A DNA stretch of 64,000 nucleotides from Pseudarthrobacter chlorophenolicus (GTDB lineage: Bacteria; Actinomycetota; Actinomycetes; Actinomycetales; Micrococcaceae): positions 1 through 64,000 of the forward strand of contig NZ_JZTW01000020.1 of NCBI RefSeq assembly GCF_000962805.1, read 5' to 3'. A model generated the notes under the pieces. It was not told the DNA's origin, did no database searches, and saw only the letters and a program-made list of their open reading frames with translations. The position numbers and the translations under genes were made by a program. How positions within the stretch are numbered: position 1 is the stretch's first letter; each line of letters begins with the position of its first letter. Shown here in pieces: positions 46,040-53,389 of this stretch.

Positions 46040-46543
46040 CTAGCCGTCGAAATCTTCCGGCTCCACGTCATCGAGGAATTCACGGAACCTGCGTAGCTCG
46101 CGCTCCTCGTCCACCGTGGGGTTCGGCTCCGTATCCTCGCCTTCGTCGTGTTCGGTGATGCGGACTCCGGCTTCGTCCATCACCGAATCCGCGCACCAGA
46201 TACGGCATTTCGCACGCAGGGCAATGGCGAGGGCGTCGGAAGCCCGCGAACTGACGGTGGTGCCGTTCTCGAACTGCAGCTGCCCGTAGAAGATGTTGTC
46301 CTCCACTGCAACAATGTTCACGCTGACCACCGAGTGGCCCAGCGATTCCACGACATCGACGAGGAGGTCGTGCGTCATGGGCCGTGGCGGAACCACGCCC
46401 TGCTGGGCAAGGGCAATGGCACTGGCCTCCGGCGTGCCGATCCAGATGGGGACATGACGTTCCCCATGCATTTCGCGGAGCAGCACCAGTGGCTGGTTGG
46501 ACGGCAGTTCGATCCGAACGCCAACAATCTCGACTTCAATCAT
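46040..46543 (-). CDS. DUF151 bifunctional-nuclease-domain protein
   Basis: Protein of the BFN/DUF151 family (167 aa), related to Rv1829. Conserved segments are EMHGERHVPIWIGTPEASAI at about 25-44 and SSRASDALAIALR near 102-114. Plant and some archaeal members have nuclease activity, but the bacterial function is unproven. The C-terminal 40 residues are acidic. It starts directly at the stop of the FtsR-type gene (shared base 46543) and is therefore translationally coupled to it. Confidence 0.88.
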   Translation of the reverse strand: MIEVEIVGVRIELPSNQPLVLLREMHGERHVPIWIGTPEASAIALAQQGVVPPRPMTHDLLVDVVESLGHSVVSVNIVAVEDNIFYGQLQFENGTTVSSRASDALAIALRAKCRIWCADSVMDEAGVRITEHDEGEDTEPNPTVDEERELRRFREFLDDVEPEDFDG

Positions 46544-47259
46544 CAGATGTCCATGCGTGAGATGTGGTCCTGCACCAACGCGCGGTGCAGGGTGAGGCAG
46601 AGGTCGCTGATTTCGCGGGCTGCCTCAGCTGCACGCGCCTGGGATGCGGAGTCCTTGCGGGACGCCAGGGGTGCCACCGCGCGTTCCACGAGGCCGAACT
46701 CCCGTTCCGCCGCCGCCTGGAAGGGACGGAGGTGCCGTGGTTCAAGTCCATGGCCCTCGAGTTGGACGCAGGCGCGCGCAACCTGGAGGGCATGGTCGTC
46801 GAACCGGCCGTTGGTGTGGCTGATGAGGCCGAAGTCCAGGAGGGACTTCAGGAGCGGGACGCTGGCGCCGGATTCCGTCCGCAGCTGTTCTTCGGTGAGC
46901 TTGCGGCCATGGTTCTGAAGTTCCGCAGCAAGTTCGTCGGAAACGATCCGCGGTGAAACTACGACGCCGGGCGGCAGGTTCTCCGGGCGCTCTCCCCTGT
47001 CGATGGCATCAAGGTAGTCCTTGATGACCTTCAGGGGGAGGTACTGGTCCCGCTGCAGAGCAAGGACGAACCGGAGACGTTCGACGTCGCCGTCGGAATA
47101 CTGCCGGTAACCGGCCGGAGTCCGCCGCGGATTGATGAGGCCCTTTTCCTCAAGGAAGCGGATCTTCGACGCCGTCATGCCCGGGAAGTCGGCACTGAGC
47201 TGGGCGAGTACCTCGCCAATGTTCAGGACCTGGGGGCCCCGGCGTTCGGGTTGTGCCAT
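46543..47259 (-). CDS. ftsR: MerR-family regulator FtsR
   Basis: MerR regulator (238 aa), orthologous to Rv1828 and to FtsR of C. glutamicum, which activates ftsZ and is needed for normal division. The winged helix spans about 12-70 (NIGEVLAQLSADFPGMTASK, then INPRRTPAGYRQYSDGDVER). A dimerisation helix follows (LPLKVIKDYLDAID), and the C-terminal half is an effector-like domain without cysteines. ATG at 47259 is preferred; an ATG two codons upstream is possible. It sits between the FHA gene and the DUF151 gene as in Rv1826-Rv1830. Inverted repeats upstream of ftsZ are candidate targets. Confidence 0.9.
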   Translation of the reverse strand: MAQPERRGPQVLNIGEVLAQLSADFPGMTASKIRFLEEKGLINPRRTPAGYRQYSDGDVERLRFVLALQRDQYLPLKVIKDYLDAIDRGERPENLPPGVVVSPRIVSDELAAELQNHGRKLTEEQLRTESGASVPLLKSLLDFGLISHTNGRFDDHALQVARACVQLEGHGLEPRHLRPFQAAAEREFGLVERAVAPLASRKDSASQARAAEAAREISDLCLTLHRALVQDHISRMDI

Positions 47260-47282
47260 TGCCACAGGCAGCGGTCCCCGGA

Positions 47283-47759
47283 TCAGCCGCGGCCTGCAGC
47301 TGTGGCAGGGCTCAGGTAGAAGGTAAGGCGGAACTTGCCAATCTGGACTTCGCTGCCCGATTTGAGCTCCACGGCGTCCACGCGGTCGTGGTTGACGTAC
47401 GTGCCGTTCAGGCTGTTCCGGTCCACCACTTCAAAACTGCGTGCCGTCCGCCGGAATTCGACGTGGCGCCGGGACACTGTGACATCGTCGAGGAAAATAT
47501 CAGCGTCAGGGTGCCGGCCCGCGGTCGTAACGTCCGAGTCAAGCAGGAAGCGCGCGCCGGCGTTCGGTCCGCTGTGGGCGACGAGGAGCGCCGAGCCAGC
47601 CGGCAGTGCCTCCACGGAGTTGCGCTCCTCCAGGGACAGCTTGGGGGCGATGGTGGGCTCATCCCGGATGGGCGTGAGATGGATCGAGGTGGTCTCCGAC
47701 GCCTTAGCCGCACCCGTGCCGTATTCCCCATCGGCAGGGTTCTGTGTGTGGCCAGCCAT
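47283..47759 (-). CDS. garA: FHA-domain regulator of the GarA/OdhI type
   Basis: Phosphothreonine-binding FHA protein (158 aa). Orthologues GarA and OdhI inhibit 2-oxoglutarate dehydrogenase when unphosphorylated and are switched off by Ser/Thr kinases acting on an N-terminal ETT motif. That motif is present (SETTSIHL, about residues 20-27). The FHA domain has GRHPDADIFLDD, SRRHVEF and NGTYVN at about 83-122. An excellent GAGGAGGAA ribosome-binding site precedes the ATG. The PASTA kinase in this window is a possible kinase. The neighbour gcvH shares the conserved order. Confidence 0.93.
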   Translation of the reverse strand: MAGHTQNPADGEYGTGAAKASETTSIHLTPIRDEPTIAPKLSLEERNSVEALPAGSALLVAHSGPNAGARFLLDSDVTTAGRHPDADIFLDDVTVSRRHVEFRRTARSFEVVDRNSLNGTYVNHDRVDAVELKSGSEVQIGKFRLTFYLSPATAAGRG

Positions 47760-47916
47760 GGATTCCTCCTCTTCCCGCTGCTGCCCGTCAGGGCTGCAGC
47801 CAACGTTTGCCCGCCGGACCTTCCCGGCAGGTCCGGTTCCGGCTCCGCATCCGGCCGTTGACGTGCGAAGACGTCCGAGCCTGCGAGGCGGGCCGGACCG
47901 GATTTACCGGTTAGCT

Positions 47917-48303
47917 TTAGCCTACCTGCTGTTCGTACTCGGATGCACTGAGCAACGAGTCAACGGCGTCTGCTTCGGCGAGTTTGACCTCGATCAGCCA
48001 GCCGTCACCGTACGGATCCGTGTTGATGAGAGCGGAATCGGAGTCCAGCGACTCGTTGCGGGCAACAATTTCGCCCGAAACCGGCGCGTAGATGTCGCTG
48101 ACGCTCTTGGTGGATTCGACTTCGCCCACCACTTCGTTGGCCGTAACCTTTGTACCCACTTCGGGCATCTGCGCGTACACAACATCCCCAAGGGCGTCCT
48201 GGGCGAAGTCGGTGATGCCCACGCGGACCACGCCATCAGCGTTGGGGGCAGTGACCCACTCGTGCTCGGCGGTGTAGGACAGGTCTTCGGGAATGTTGCT
48301 CAT
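47917..48303 (-). CDS. gcvH: Glycine cleavage system H protein
   Basis: Lipoyl carrier protein of the glycine cleavage system (128 aa). The lipoylated lysine is K66 in VESTKSVSDIY, and YAPVSGEIVARN follows. Length and N-terminus (YTAEHEWV) are typical. No gcvT or gcvP gene lies nearby, as in M. tuberculosis, where gcvH is linked to garA. An AAAGG ribosome-binding site precedes the ATG, and a TATACT -10 box lies about 65 bases upstream. Confidence 0.97.
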   Translation of the reverse strand: MSNIPEDLSYTAEHEWVTAPNADGVVRVGITDFAQDALGDVVYAQMPEVGTKVTANEVVGEVESTKSVSDIYAPVSGEIVARNESLDSDSALINTDPYGDGWLIEVKLAEADAVDSLLSASEYEQQVG

Positions 48304-48338
48304 TGGGGGCCTTTCGTAGGGCTGGACACCAAGGTCAG

Positions 48339-48357
48339 GGGACGCGGAAACGAACCG
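48339..48357. other. No further element seen in the gcvH-fpg gap
   Basis: Apart from the gcvH -10 box just beyond it, this part of the divergent gap shows only GC-rich sequence with no hairpin or repeat that I can support. Confidence 0.3.
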
Positions 48358-48365
48358 CCGCTGAA

Positions 48366-48371
48366 AGTATA
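48366..48371 (-). promoter_or_regulatory. -10 box of the gcvH operon
   Basis: Minus-strand TATACT (5 of 6 consensus matches) lies about 63 bases upstream of gcvH. The -35 region (around GCGAAC) is poor. It is the best promoter candidate for the five-gene block. Confidence 0.45.
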
Positions 48372-48466
48372 GGCATATCTGCCGGGGCGTTCGCGGGGCT
48401 GTCTGCGAAGATGGGACGCATGAGCGCGCTTCGTTGTGCCGGACTGTGCGGAGAGGGCGGGTAACC

Positions 48467-49336
48467 ATGCCGGAGCTTCCCGAGGTGGCCGGCCTGGCCA
48501 CCTTCCTGGACGAACAGCTGCGTGGCACCGTCCTGACCAAACTGCAGGTTGTCTCCTTCGCGGTGCTCAAGACGGCGGATCCACCGTTCAACGCGATGGA
48601 GGGCCGCACCGTGGCCGGAGTCCGCCGCTTCGGAAAGTTCATCAGCATCGACACCGATGGCATGTCCCTGGTGTTCCACCTGGCCCGCGCCGGCTGGCTC
48701 CGCTTCACGGACTCCCCCGCGGACAGCCAGTTGAAAATGGGCAAAGGACTGATTGCCGTCCGCTGTGCTTTCTCCGGCCCGGACGGGCCACGCGGGTTCG
48801 ACCTGACCGAGGCCGGCACCAAGAAGAGCCTGGCGGTGTACGTAGTGCGGGATCCGCAGGACGTGCCCGGGATCGCCACGCTCGGGCCGGACCCGTTTAC
48901 GGAGGCGTTCGACGCCGGCATGCTGGGTGAGATCCTCGGGGCCAGTTCCCAGCAGATCAAGGGCCTCCTGCGCAGCCAGAGCGTTATCGCCGGCATCGGG
49001 AACGCCTACAGCGATGAAATCCTGCATGCGGCCCGCATTTCGCCGTTTGCCACCGCCAAATCCCTGGACCGGGAAACAGTCCAGGTGCTGTATGAGGCCA
49101 TCCACAGCGTCCTGGGCGAAGCGCTGGCCGAAGCCCAGGGCAAGCCCCCGAAAGATTTGAAAGACGTCAAGCGCAGCCATATGCGCGTCCACGCGCGCAC
49201 GGGGTTGCCGTGCCCGGTCTGCGGGGACACTGTGCGGGAGGTGTCGTTCGCCGACACCGCTCTCCAGTACTGCCCCACCTGCCAGACCAAGGGCAAAATC
49301 CTGGCGGACCGCCGTACATCCAAATTCCTGAAGTAG
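48467..49336 (+). CDS. Fpg/Nei-family DNA glycosylase
   Basis: Base-excision repair glycosylase/AP lyase (289 aa). The catalytic N-terminus MPELPEV is intact, and a beta-hairpin lysine is plausible in FGKFISI near residue 56. The helix-two-turn-helix (IKGLLRSQSVIAGIGNAYSD) is conserved, and the C-terminal zinc finger has PCPVCG and YCPTCQ. The finger arginine that contacts DNA in E. coli Fpg appears replaced: TALQYC stands where RATFYC is found. The protein may therefore be an actinobacterial Nei2/Fpg2 type with altered lesion preference. ATG at 48467 is fixed by the required MPE start. Confidence 0.9.
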   Translation: MPELPEVAGLATFLDEQLRGTVLTKLQVVSFAVLKTADPPFNAMEGRTVAGVRRFGKFISIDTDGMSLVFHLARAGWLRFTDSPADSQLKMGKGLIAVRCAFSGPDGPRGFDLTEAGTKKSLAVYVVRDPQDVPGIATLGPDPFTEAFDAGMLGEILGASSQQIKGLLRSQSVIAGIGNAYSDEILHAARISPFATAKSLDRETVQVLYEAIHSVLGEALAEAQGKPPKDLKDVKRSHMRVHARTGLPCPVCGDTVREVSFADTALQYCPTCQTKGKILADRRTSKFLK

Positions 49337-49389
49337 GACTTCGGCCGCCCCATTTCCTGCCCGGGCCTACCCTATTTGCGTTCATCGCC

Positions 49390-49418
49390 TTCACACGCAG
49401 ATACCGGCTTAGTATCCT
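49390..49418 (+). promoter_or_regulatory. Promoter for the small secreted protein leader
   Basis: TTCACA (49390-49395), a 17-base spacer and TATCCT (49413-49418) form a good vegetative-type promoter. It would start transcription near 49425, about 350 bases before the next start codon. Confidence 0.55.
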
Positions 49419-49424
49419 TGATGC

Positions 49425-49777
49425 CACGTCCACCGGATGAACACAACGGGACGGACGCGAACTGGTTGCATGAGGGTCCAGACACGGGCGCTCATTTCCC
49501 GCACAAAGTGCCCTTCCGGGCCAACTCAATGTGTTCAGTCATCACTGAAGCGCCCCCTCAACCGTGAACCGGGGGAAACGGGTTCACGTGCTGGGCCGGC
49601 GCCCGCACCCTCAAGCCCAGGCTTCCATGCCCACGCGACAGGCTTGAGTGACAACCGCAGACAGGCGAGTCGACGACGACGTGGACCGCGCCAGTATAAC
49701 GGCCCGTGCCTGCCCGTTCTGCCTGCTTGCCTGCTCCTGCGGGGTATCGATCCATTCGATTACCTGAGGAAAATGCA
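49425..49777 (+). promoter_or_regulatory. Long structured 5' leader of unknown class
   Basis: About 350 bases without a convincing gene follow the promoter. Stable elements include an 8-bp stem CGTGAACC/GGTTCACG around a GGGGGAAACG loop (49563-49588) and an 8-bp stem CTCAAGCC/GGCTTGAG (49610-49648). The codon bias is poor for this genome in all frames. The structure and length suggest a cis-acting RNA, but I recognise no riboswitch family. Confidence 0.45.
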
Positions 49778-50068
49778 ATGAAGAGAACAGCGCGTTTCTT
49801 GAGCTCGACTGTCCTGGTGGCAGGACTCACGCTCGGCGGCTCGGCAACTGCAGCTTTTGCAAGCAGCAACGACAAGGTGAGCGACCACAACACGTCCTAT
49901 TCCAGGACGTACGACAAGGACCGGCACGATCGCAGCGACCGTGACCGCGACCACCGCGATCACCGGTTCCTCTTCATCTGTTTCGACCGCCGCGGCAACC
50001 ACTGGTTTGAGTGGGGCGACAGGTATGACAACAGAAGGAACTGCTACGTGATCCGCGTGCGGTACTGA
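49778..50068 (+). CDS. Small secreted Asp/Arg/His-rich protein
   Basis: Predicted exported protein of 96 aa. A signal peptide ends at about residue 28 (AAFASS). The mature part begins with a highly charged stretch of alternating Asp, Arg and His (SDRDRDHRDHR, about 53-63), then a short domain with two cysteines (FICFDRRGN and RNCYV) that could form a disulfide, and ends in IRVRY. A TGAGGA ribosome-binding site precedes the ATG. No family is recognised. A terminator follows. The long leader suggests regulated expression. Confidence 0.75.
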   Translation: MKRTARFLSSTVLVAGLTLGGSATAAFASSNDKVSDHNTSYSRTYDKDRHDRSDRDRDHRDHRFLFICFDRRGNHWFEWGDRYDNRRNCYVIRVRY

Positions 50069-50089
50069 CGCCACCACGCGGAACGGCTG

Positions 50090-50116
50090 CCCGCGGGTTC
50101 CAAGCAAACCCGCGGG
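50090..50116 (+). terminator. Terminator after the small secreted protein gene
   Basis: CCCGCGGGT and ACCCGCGGG form a 9-bp stem with a 9-base loop, followed by TGTT. It starts 22 bases after the stop at 50068. Confidence 0.7.
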
Positions 50117-50127
50117 TGTTAAAGCAC

Positions 50128-50166
50128 AAGGGCCGCTTTCCGGAGATATTCCGGAAAGCGGCCCTT
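50128..50166 (-). terminator. Terminator directly after tRNA-Pro
   Basis: A 17-bp stem AAGGGCCGCTTTCCGGA/TCCGGAAAGCGGCCCTT closes a 5-base loop. It begins 3 bases after the CCA end of the tRNA on the minus strand and would also stop plus-strand readthrough. Confidence 0.85.
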
Positions 50167-50168
50167 CG

Positions 50169-50245
<77 letters not shown>

Positions 50246-50402
50246 CTGGTTCTGCCGTTCTCCGCTGCAGGTCATCCCGGATTCCTCCGAAGATTTCCAT
50301 CAGCAGTCCGGCCGAACCACCTAGAAGAGCTTACACGATCGAAAGGGGTGCGGATGACACTTTCCGGGATTCTGGCCCGGACGTGTCGGAGGCAACACCC
50401 GC

Positions 50403-51953
50403 TTAGCGCTTTTTGCCGCGCTTTTCGCGGACGCGCATGCTGACTTCAATGGGCGTGCCCTCAAAGCCGAAGGTTTCCCGAAGCCGGCGGGTGATGAACC
50501 GGCGGTACCCGGGATCGAGGAACCCGGTGGTGAAGAGCACGAACTTCGGCGGCCGGCTGGAGGCCTGGGTACCGAAGAGGATGCGCGGCTGCTTTCCGCC
50601 CCTGACGGGGTGCGGGTGGGCGGCCACCAGCTCGCCGAGGAAGGCATTCAGACGGCCGGTGGGGATGCGCCGGTCCCAGTTTTCCAGGGCAAGGTCCAGT
50701 GCGGGGACCAGGCGGTCCTTGTGCCAACCGGTCTTGGCCGAGATATTCACGCGCGGGGCCCATTCAACGTGGGCCAGGTCCTGTTCGATTTCGCGTTCCA
50801 GGTAGCGGCGGCGTTCGTCGTCGAGCAGGTCCCATTTGTTGAAGGCCAGCACCAGGGCGCGGCCTGACTCGATGGCCAGCTGAAGGATCCGGACGTCCTG
50901 CTCGCTAAGGACCTCGTCCACGGCGAGGAGCACGACGGCGACCTCCGCCTTCTCAAGGGCAGCCTGGGTCCGCAGCGAGGCGTAGTAGTCAGCGCCCTGC
51001 GCCATGTGTTGGCGGCGGCGGATACCTGCAGTGTCCACAAAGCGCCAGGTGCGGTCTCCGAGTTCGATGAACTCGTCCACGGGGTCCCGGGTGGTGCCGG
51101 CGGTGTTGTCCACCACCACGCGTTCGGTTCCTGCCAGCTTATTCAACAGCGAGGACTTGCCCACGTTGGGGCGGCCGATCAGCGCGATGCGGCGGGGACC
51201 GCCCGAACGCTCCACGCCCTCAACGGTGGAGAACTCGGGCAGCACATCCATGACGTGGTCCAGGAGGTCAGCCACGCCGCGGCCGTGCAGGGCGGAGACC
51301 GGGTACGGCTCGCCGAAACCCAGGCCCCACAATGCGGCGCTGTCGGCTTCCTGCGCGAAGTCGTCCACCTTGTTGGCCACCATGATGACCGGCTTCTTGC
51401 TGCGGCGGAGCATCTTCATGACGCCCTCATCCGTGGCGGTGGCACCGACGGCGGAATCGACCACGAAGAGGACGGCGTCGGCGAGTTCCACGGCCATCTC
51501 GGCCTGCTCGGCAACGCGGGCGTGGATGCCACGGGCGTCGTGCTCCCACCCGCCGGTGTCCACCAGGGTGAAGTTGCGGCCGTTCCAGTTCGCCGAATAC
51601 ATGACGCGGTCCCGGGTGACACCCGGGGTGTCCTCCACCACTGCTTCGCGGCGGCCGAGGATGCGGTTCACCAGGGTGGACTTGCCCACGTTGGGCCGGC
51701 CGATGATGGCCAGGACAGGATCGAGCTTGACGGGACCGTCCATGTCCTCGTCGCCGTATTCGCCGCTCAGCAGGGCGGCATCTTCCTCATCCAGCTCGTA
51801 GTCTTCCAGGCCTGCCCGGAGGGAGGCAGCGCGGAGTTCGGCTTCGTCGTCGCCGATCGCCGCAAGCCGCTCGGCCACCTGGTCGGTGCCCGAAGGCGTG
51901 TACTCGTACTCGGCCGAGCCGGAATGCCCGGATGTTTGCGTGGTGTCGCTCAT
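50403..51953 (-). CDS. der: Ribosome biogenesis GTPase Der
   Basis: EngA-type GTPase with two tandem G domains (516 aa), required for 50S assembly. The first domain has GRPNVGKSTLVNRILG and the second GRPNVGKSSLLNKLAG, each followed by DTAG-type motifs (LVDTGGW and FVDTAGI). A C-terminal KH-like domain ends in a basic tail (RVREKRGKKR). An acidic N-terminal extension of about 75 residues is typical of actinobacteria. ATG at 51953 has an AAGGA ribosome-binding site; an ATG at 51974 overlapping the acyltransferase gene is the alternative. Confidence 0.96.
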   Translation of the reverse strand: MSDTTQTSGHSGSAEYEYTPSGTDQVAERLAAIGDDEAELRAASLRAGLEDYELDEEDAALLSGEYGDEDMDGPVKLDPVLAIIGRPNVGKSTLVNRILGRREAVVEDTPGVTRDRVMYSANWNGRNFTLVDTGGWEHDARGIHARVAEQAEMAVELADAVLFVVDSAVGATATDEGVMKMLRRSKKPVIMVANKVDDFAQEADSAALWGLGFGEPYPVSALHGRGVADLLDHVMDVLPEFSTVEGVERSGGPRRIALIGRPNVGKSSLLNKLAGTERVVVDNTAGTTRDPVDEFIELGDRTWRFVDTAGIRRRQHMAQGADYYASLRTQAALEKAEVAVVLLAVDEVLSEQDVRILQLAIESGRALVLAFNKWDLLDDERRRYLEREIEQDLAHVEWAPRVNISAKTGWHKDRLVPALDLALENWDRRIPTGRLNAFLGELVAAHPHPVRGGKQPRILFGTQASSRPPKFVLFTTGFLDPGYRRFITRRLRETFGFEGTPIEVSMRVREKRGKKR

Positions 51954-51963
51954 TGCACTGTCC

Positions 51964-52683
51964 TTAGTGGTCATCTGCCGGCGTCCCGGCTACTGCTGTT
52001 AAGTCTTGGGGAGCATCAGCGAACGGCAACGGCTGCCCACTGAGCTGAATGGCGTCGCGGACGTGCCCGGCCAGCGCTGCGCGGATTTCCTGCGCCGCCC
52101 TGTCCATTGAAGCACGGCCTGTTTCCCCTGCCTTGCGGCTCAGGGTGAGTGCGGGACCGAAGGCCACATGGAACCGGCGGCCCGGCCGGGGCACGGAGTC
52201 GAGGTGCTCCGCGCCAACACGCGTGCCCAGGATGGCCACCGGCACCACGGGCGCCCCGGAGTTGAGCGCAAGCCAGGCAACGCCACCGCTGATACCCGCG
52301 GCGTCCCCGCTCCCCCGCGTCCCTTCGGGCAGGATCCCGACGCAACGCCCGGCGTCGAGCACGTCCTTGCACCGTTGCAGCGCGGCGCGGTCGCCGCGCC
52401 GGTCCACGGGCAACTGCCCGGAAGCGGTAAGGACGCGGCCAAGGAATCCCTTGAACATCTCCTGCTTTACCAGGATGTGCATGGGCCGCGGGGCAGCCCC
52501 GAACATGACCGGCCCGTCCAGGTAGCTGATGTGGTTGCCGGCAAAGATTACCGGCCCGCCGGTGGGGACGTTGTCCCTGCCGGTCACGGTGGTGCGGTAG
52601 ACGAGGTGGTCAAGGATCCAGCCGACAGGCCGGCTCCAGGCCATGGTCCAGCCCGCGGGTGTCCCGGCGGCGCCCTCAGTCAC
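51964..52683 (-). CDS. PlsC-type acyltransferase
   Basis: 1-acyl-sn-glycerol-3-phosphate acyltransferase-like protein (239 aa). HX4D is NHISYLDG near residue 51-58, and LPEGTRGSG carries the second motif. It is the second PlsC paralogue of the window. GTG at 52683 overlaps the cmk stop by 8 bases. A cmk-plsC-der order is widespread in actinobacteria. A role in phospholipid synthesis is likely; the acyl donor is unknown. Confidence 0.88.
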   Translation of the reverse strand: MTEGAAGTPAGWTMAWSRPVGWILDHLVYRTTVTGRDNVPTGGPVIFAGNHISYLDGPVMFGAAPRPMHILVKQEMFKGFLGRVLTASGQLPVDRRGDRAALQRCKDVLDAGRCVGILPEGTRGSGDAAGISGGVAWLALNSGAPVVPVAILGTRVGAEHLDSVPRPGRRFHVAFGPALTLSRKAGETGRASMDRAAQEIRAALAGHVRDAIQLSGQPLPFADAPQDLTAVAGTPADDH

Positions 52684-53389
52684 GGTTGAGGACCTTGGTG
52701 ACAATCACCAGTGCGGCGTCCACGGTCTGCTCAAAGTCAAGGTCTGAGGAGTCCAGGGTCACTACGCCGGAGGCAGCCTGGGTGAAGTTCACCACCGCTG
52801 AGTCCTTCGCGTCGCGGTGTGTGACCTGGGCTGCCAGTTCCTCGGCGTTCTGCGTCCCGCCGAGCTGGAGGCCGCGCCGGCGCAGCCGTGCTTCCTCGCT
52901 GGCGGTCAGCAGCATGCGCACCTCGGCACCGGGGGCGACGACGGTGGTGATGTCCCGGCCCTCCACCACCATGCGGCGGTGGTGCTTTTCGATCAGGTCG
53001 CGCTGGCGGCGGATCAGTTCTGTCCGCGCACCCAGGGTGGTGGCCACCGCGCTGACGGCGGAGGAAATCGCGGGCTCGCGAATGGCGTCGGTGACGTCAA
53101 CGCCGTCCACCCTGACGTATTCCTCGTTGGGGCTGGTGCTGACTTCCAGCACCAGGTCCCGCGAGGCCTGTTCCACGGCTGCGGCGTCCTCCAGGTCAAT
53201 GCCGGTGGTGACGCAGTGCCAGGTAAGGGCCCGGTACATCGCTCCGGTGTCCAGGTAGGCAATCCGCAGCCTCCGGGCCACTTCCTTGCTGACGCTGGAT
53301 TTGCCGGAGCCGGAGGGCCCGTCGATGGCAACAACGAGAGGCCGGCCGATGCGCAGGGCGCGCACGGATTCGAGGAGTTCTTGTGTCAT
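52676..53389 (-). CDS. cmk: Cytidylate kinase
   Basis: CMP/dCMP kinase (237 aa) that recycles cytidine nucleotides for RNA and DNA. The P-loop AIDGPSGSGKSSVS is near residue 22, and LDTGAMYRALTW, GRDITTVVAPGA and LDSSDL are conserved family segments. The ATG at 53389 overlaps the tyrA stop by one base (TAATG), a sign of coupled translation. The frame continues into the acyltransferase gene by 8 bases. Confidence 0.96.
   Translation of the reverse strand: MTQELLESVRALRIGRPLVVAIDGPSGSGKSSVSKEVARRLRIAYLDTGAMYRALTWHCVTTGIDLEDAAAVEQASRDLVLEVSTSPNEEYVRVDGVDVTDAIREPAISSAVSAVATTLGARTELIRRQRDLIEKHHRRMVVEGRDITTVVAPGAEVRMLLTASEEARLRRRGLQLGGTQNAEELAAQVTHRDAKDSAVVNFTQAASGVVTLDSSDLDFEQTVDAALVIVTKVLNRD

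Noticed and set aside
49425..49777. Cyclic di-AMP (ydaO-type) riboswitch
   Set aside because: The length and the GGGGGAAA loop prompted the idea, but the conserved GGGGTGAAT-like and ACAGCTAAC-like core segments of that family are not present.
49437..49781. A 114-codon open frame upstream of the small secreted protein, ending in an ATGA overlap with its start
   Set aside because: The stop-start overlap is suggestive, but third-position GC is low for this genome, the composition is Arg/Pro/Ser-rich and there is no ribosome-binding site. A leader role for the DNA is more likely.
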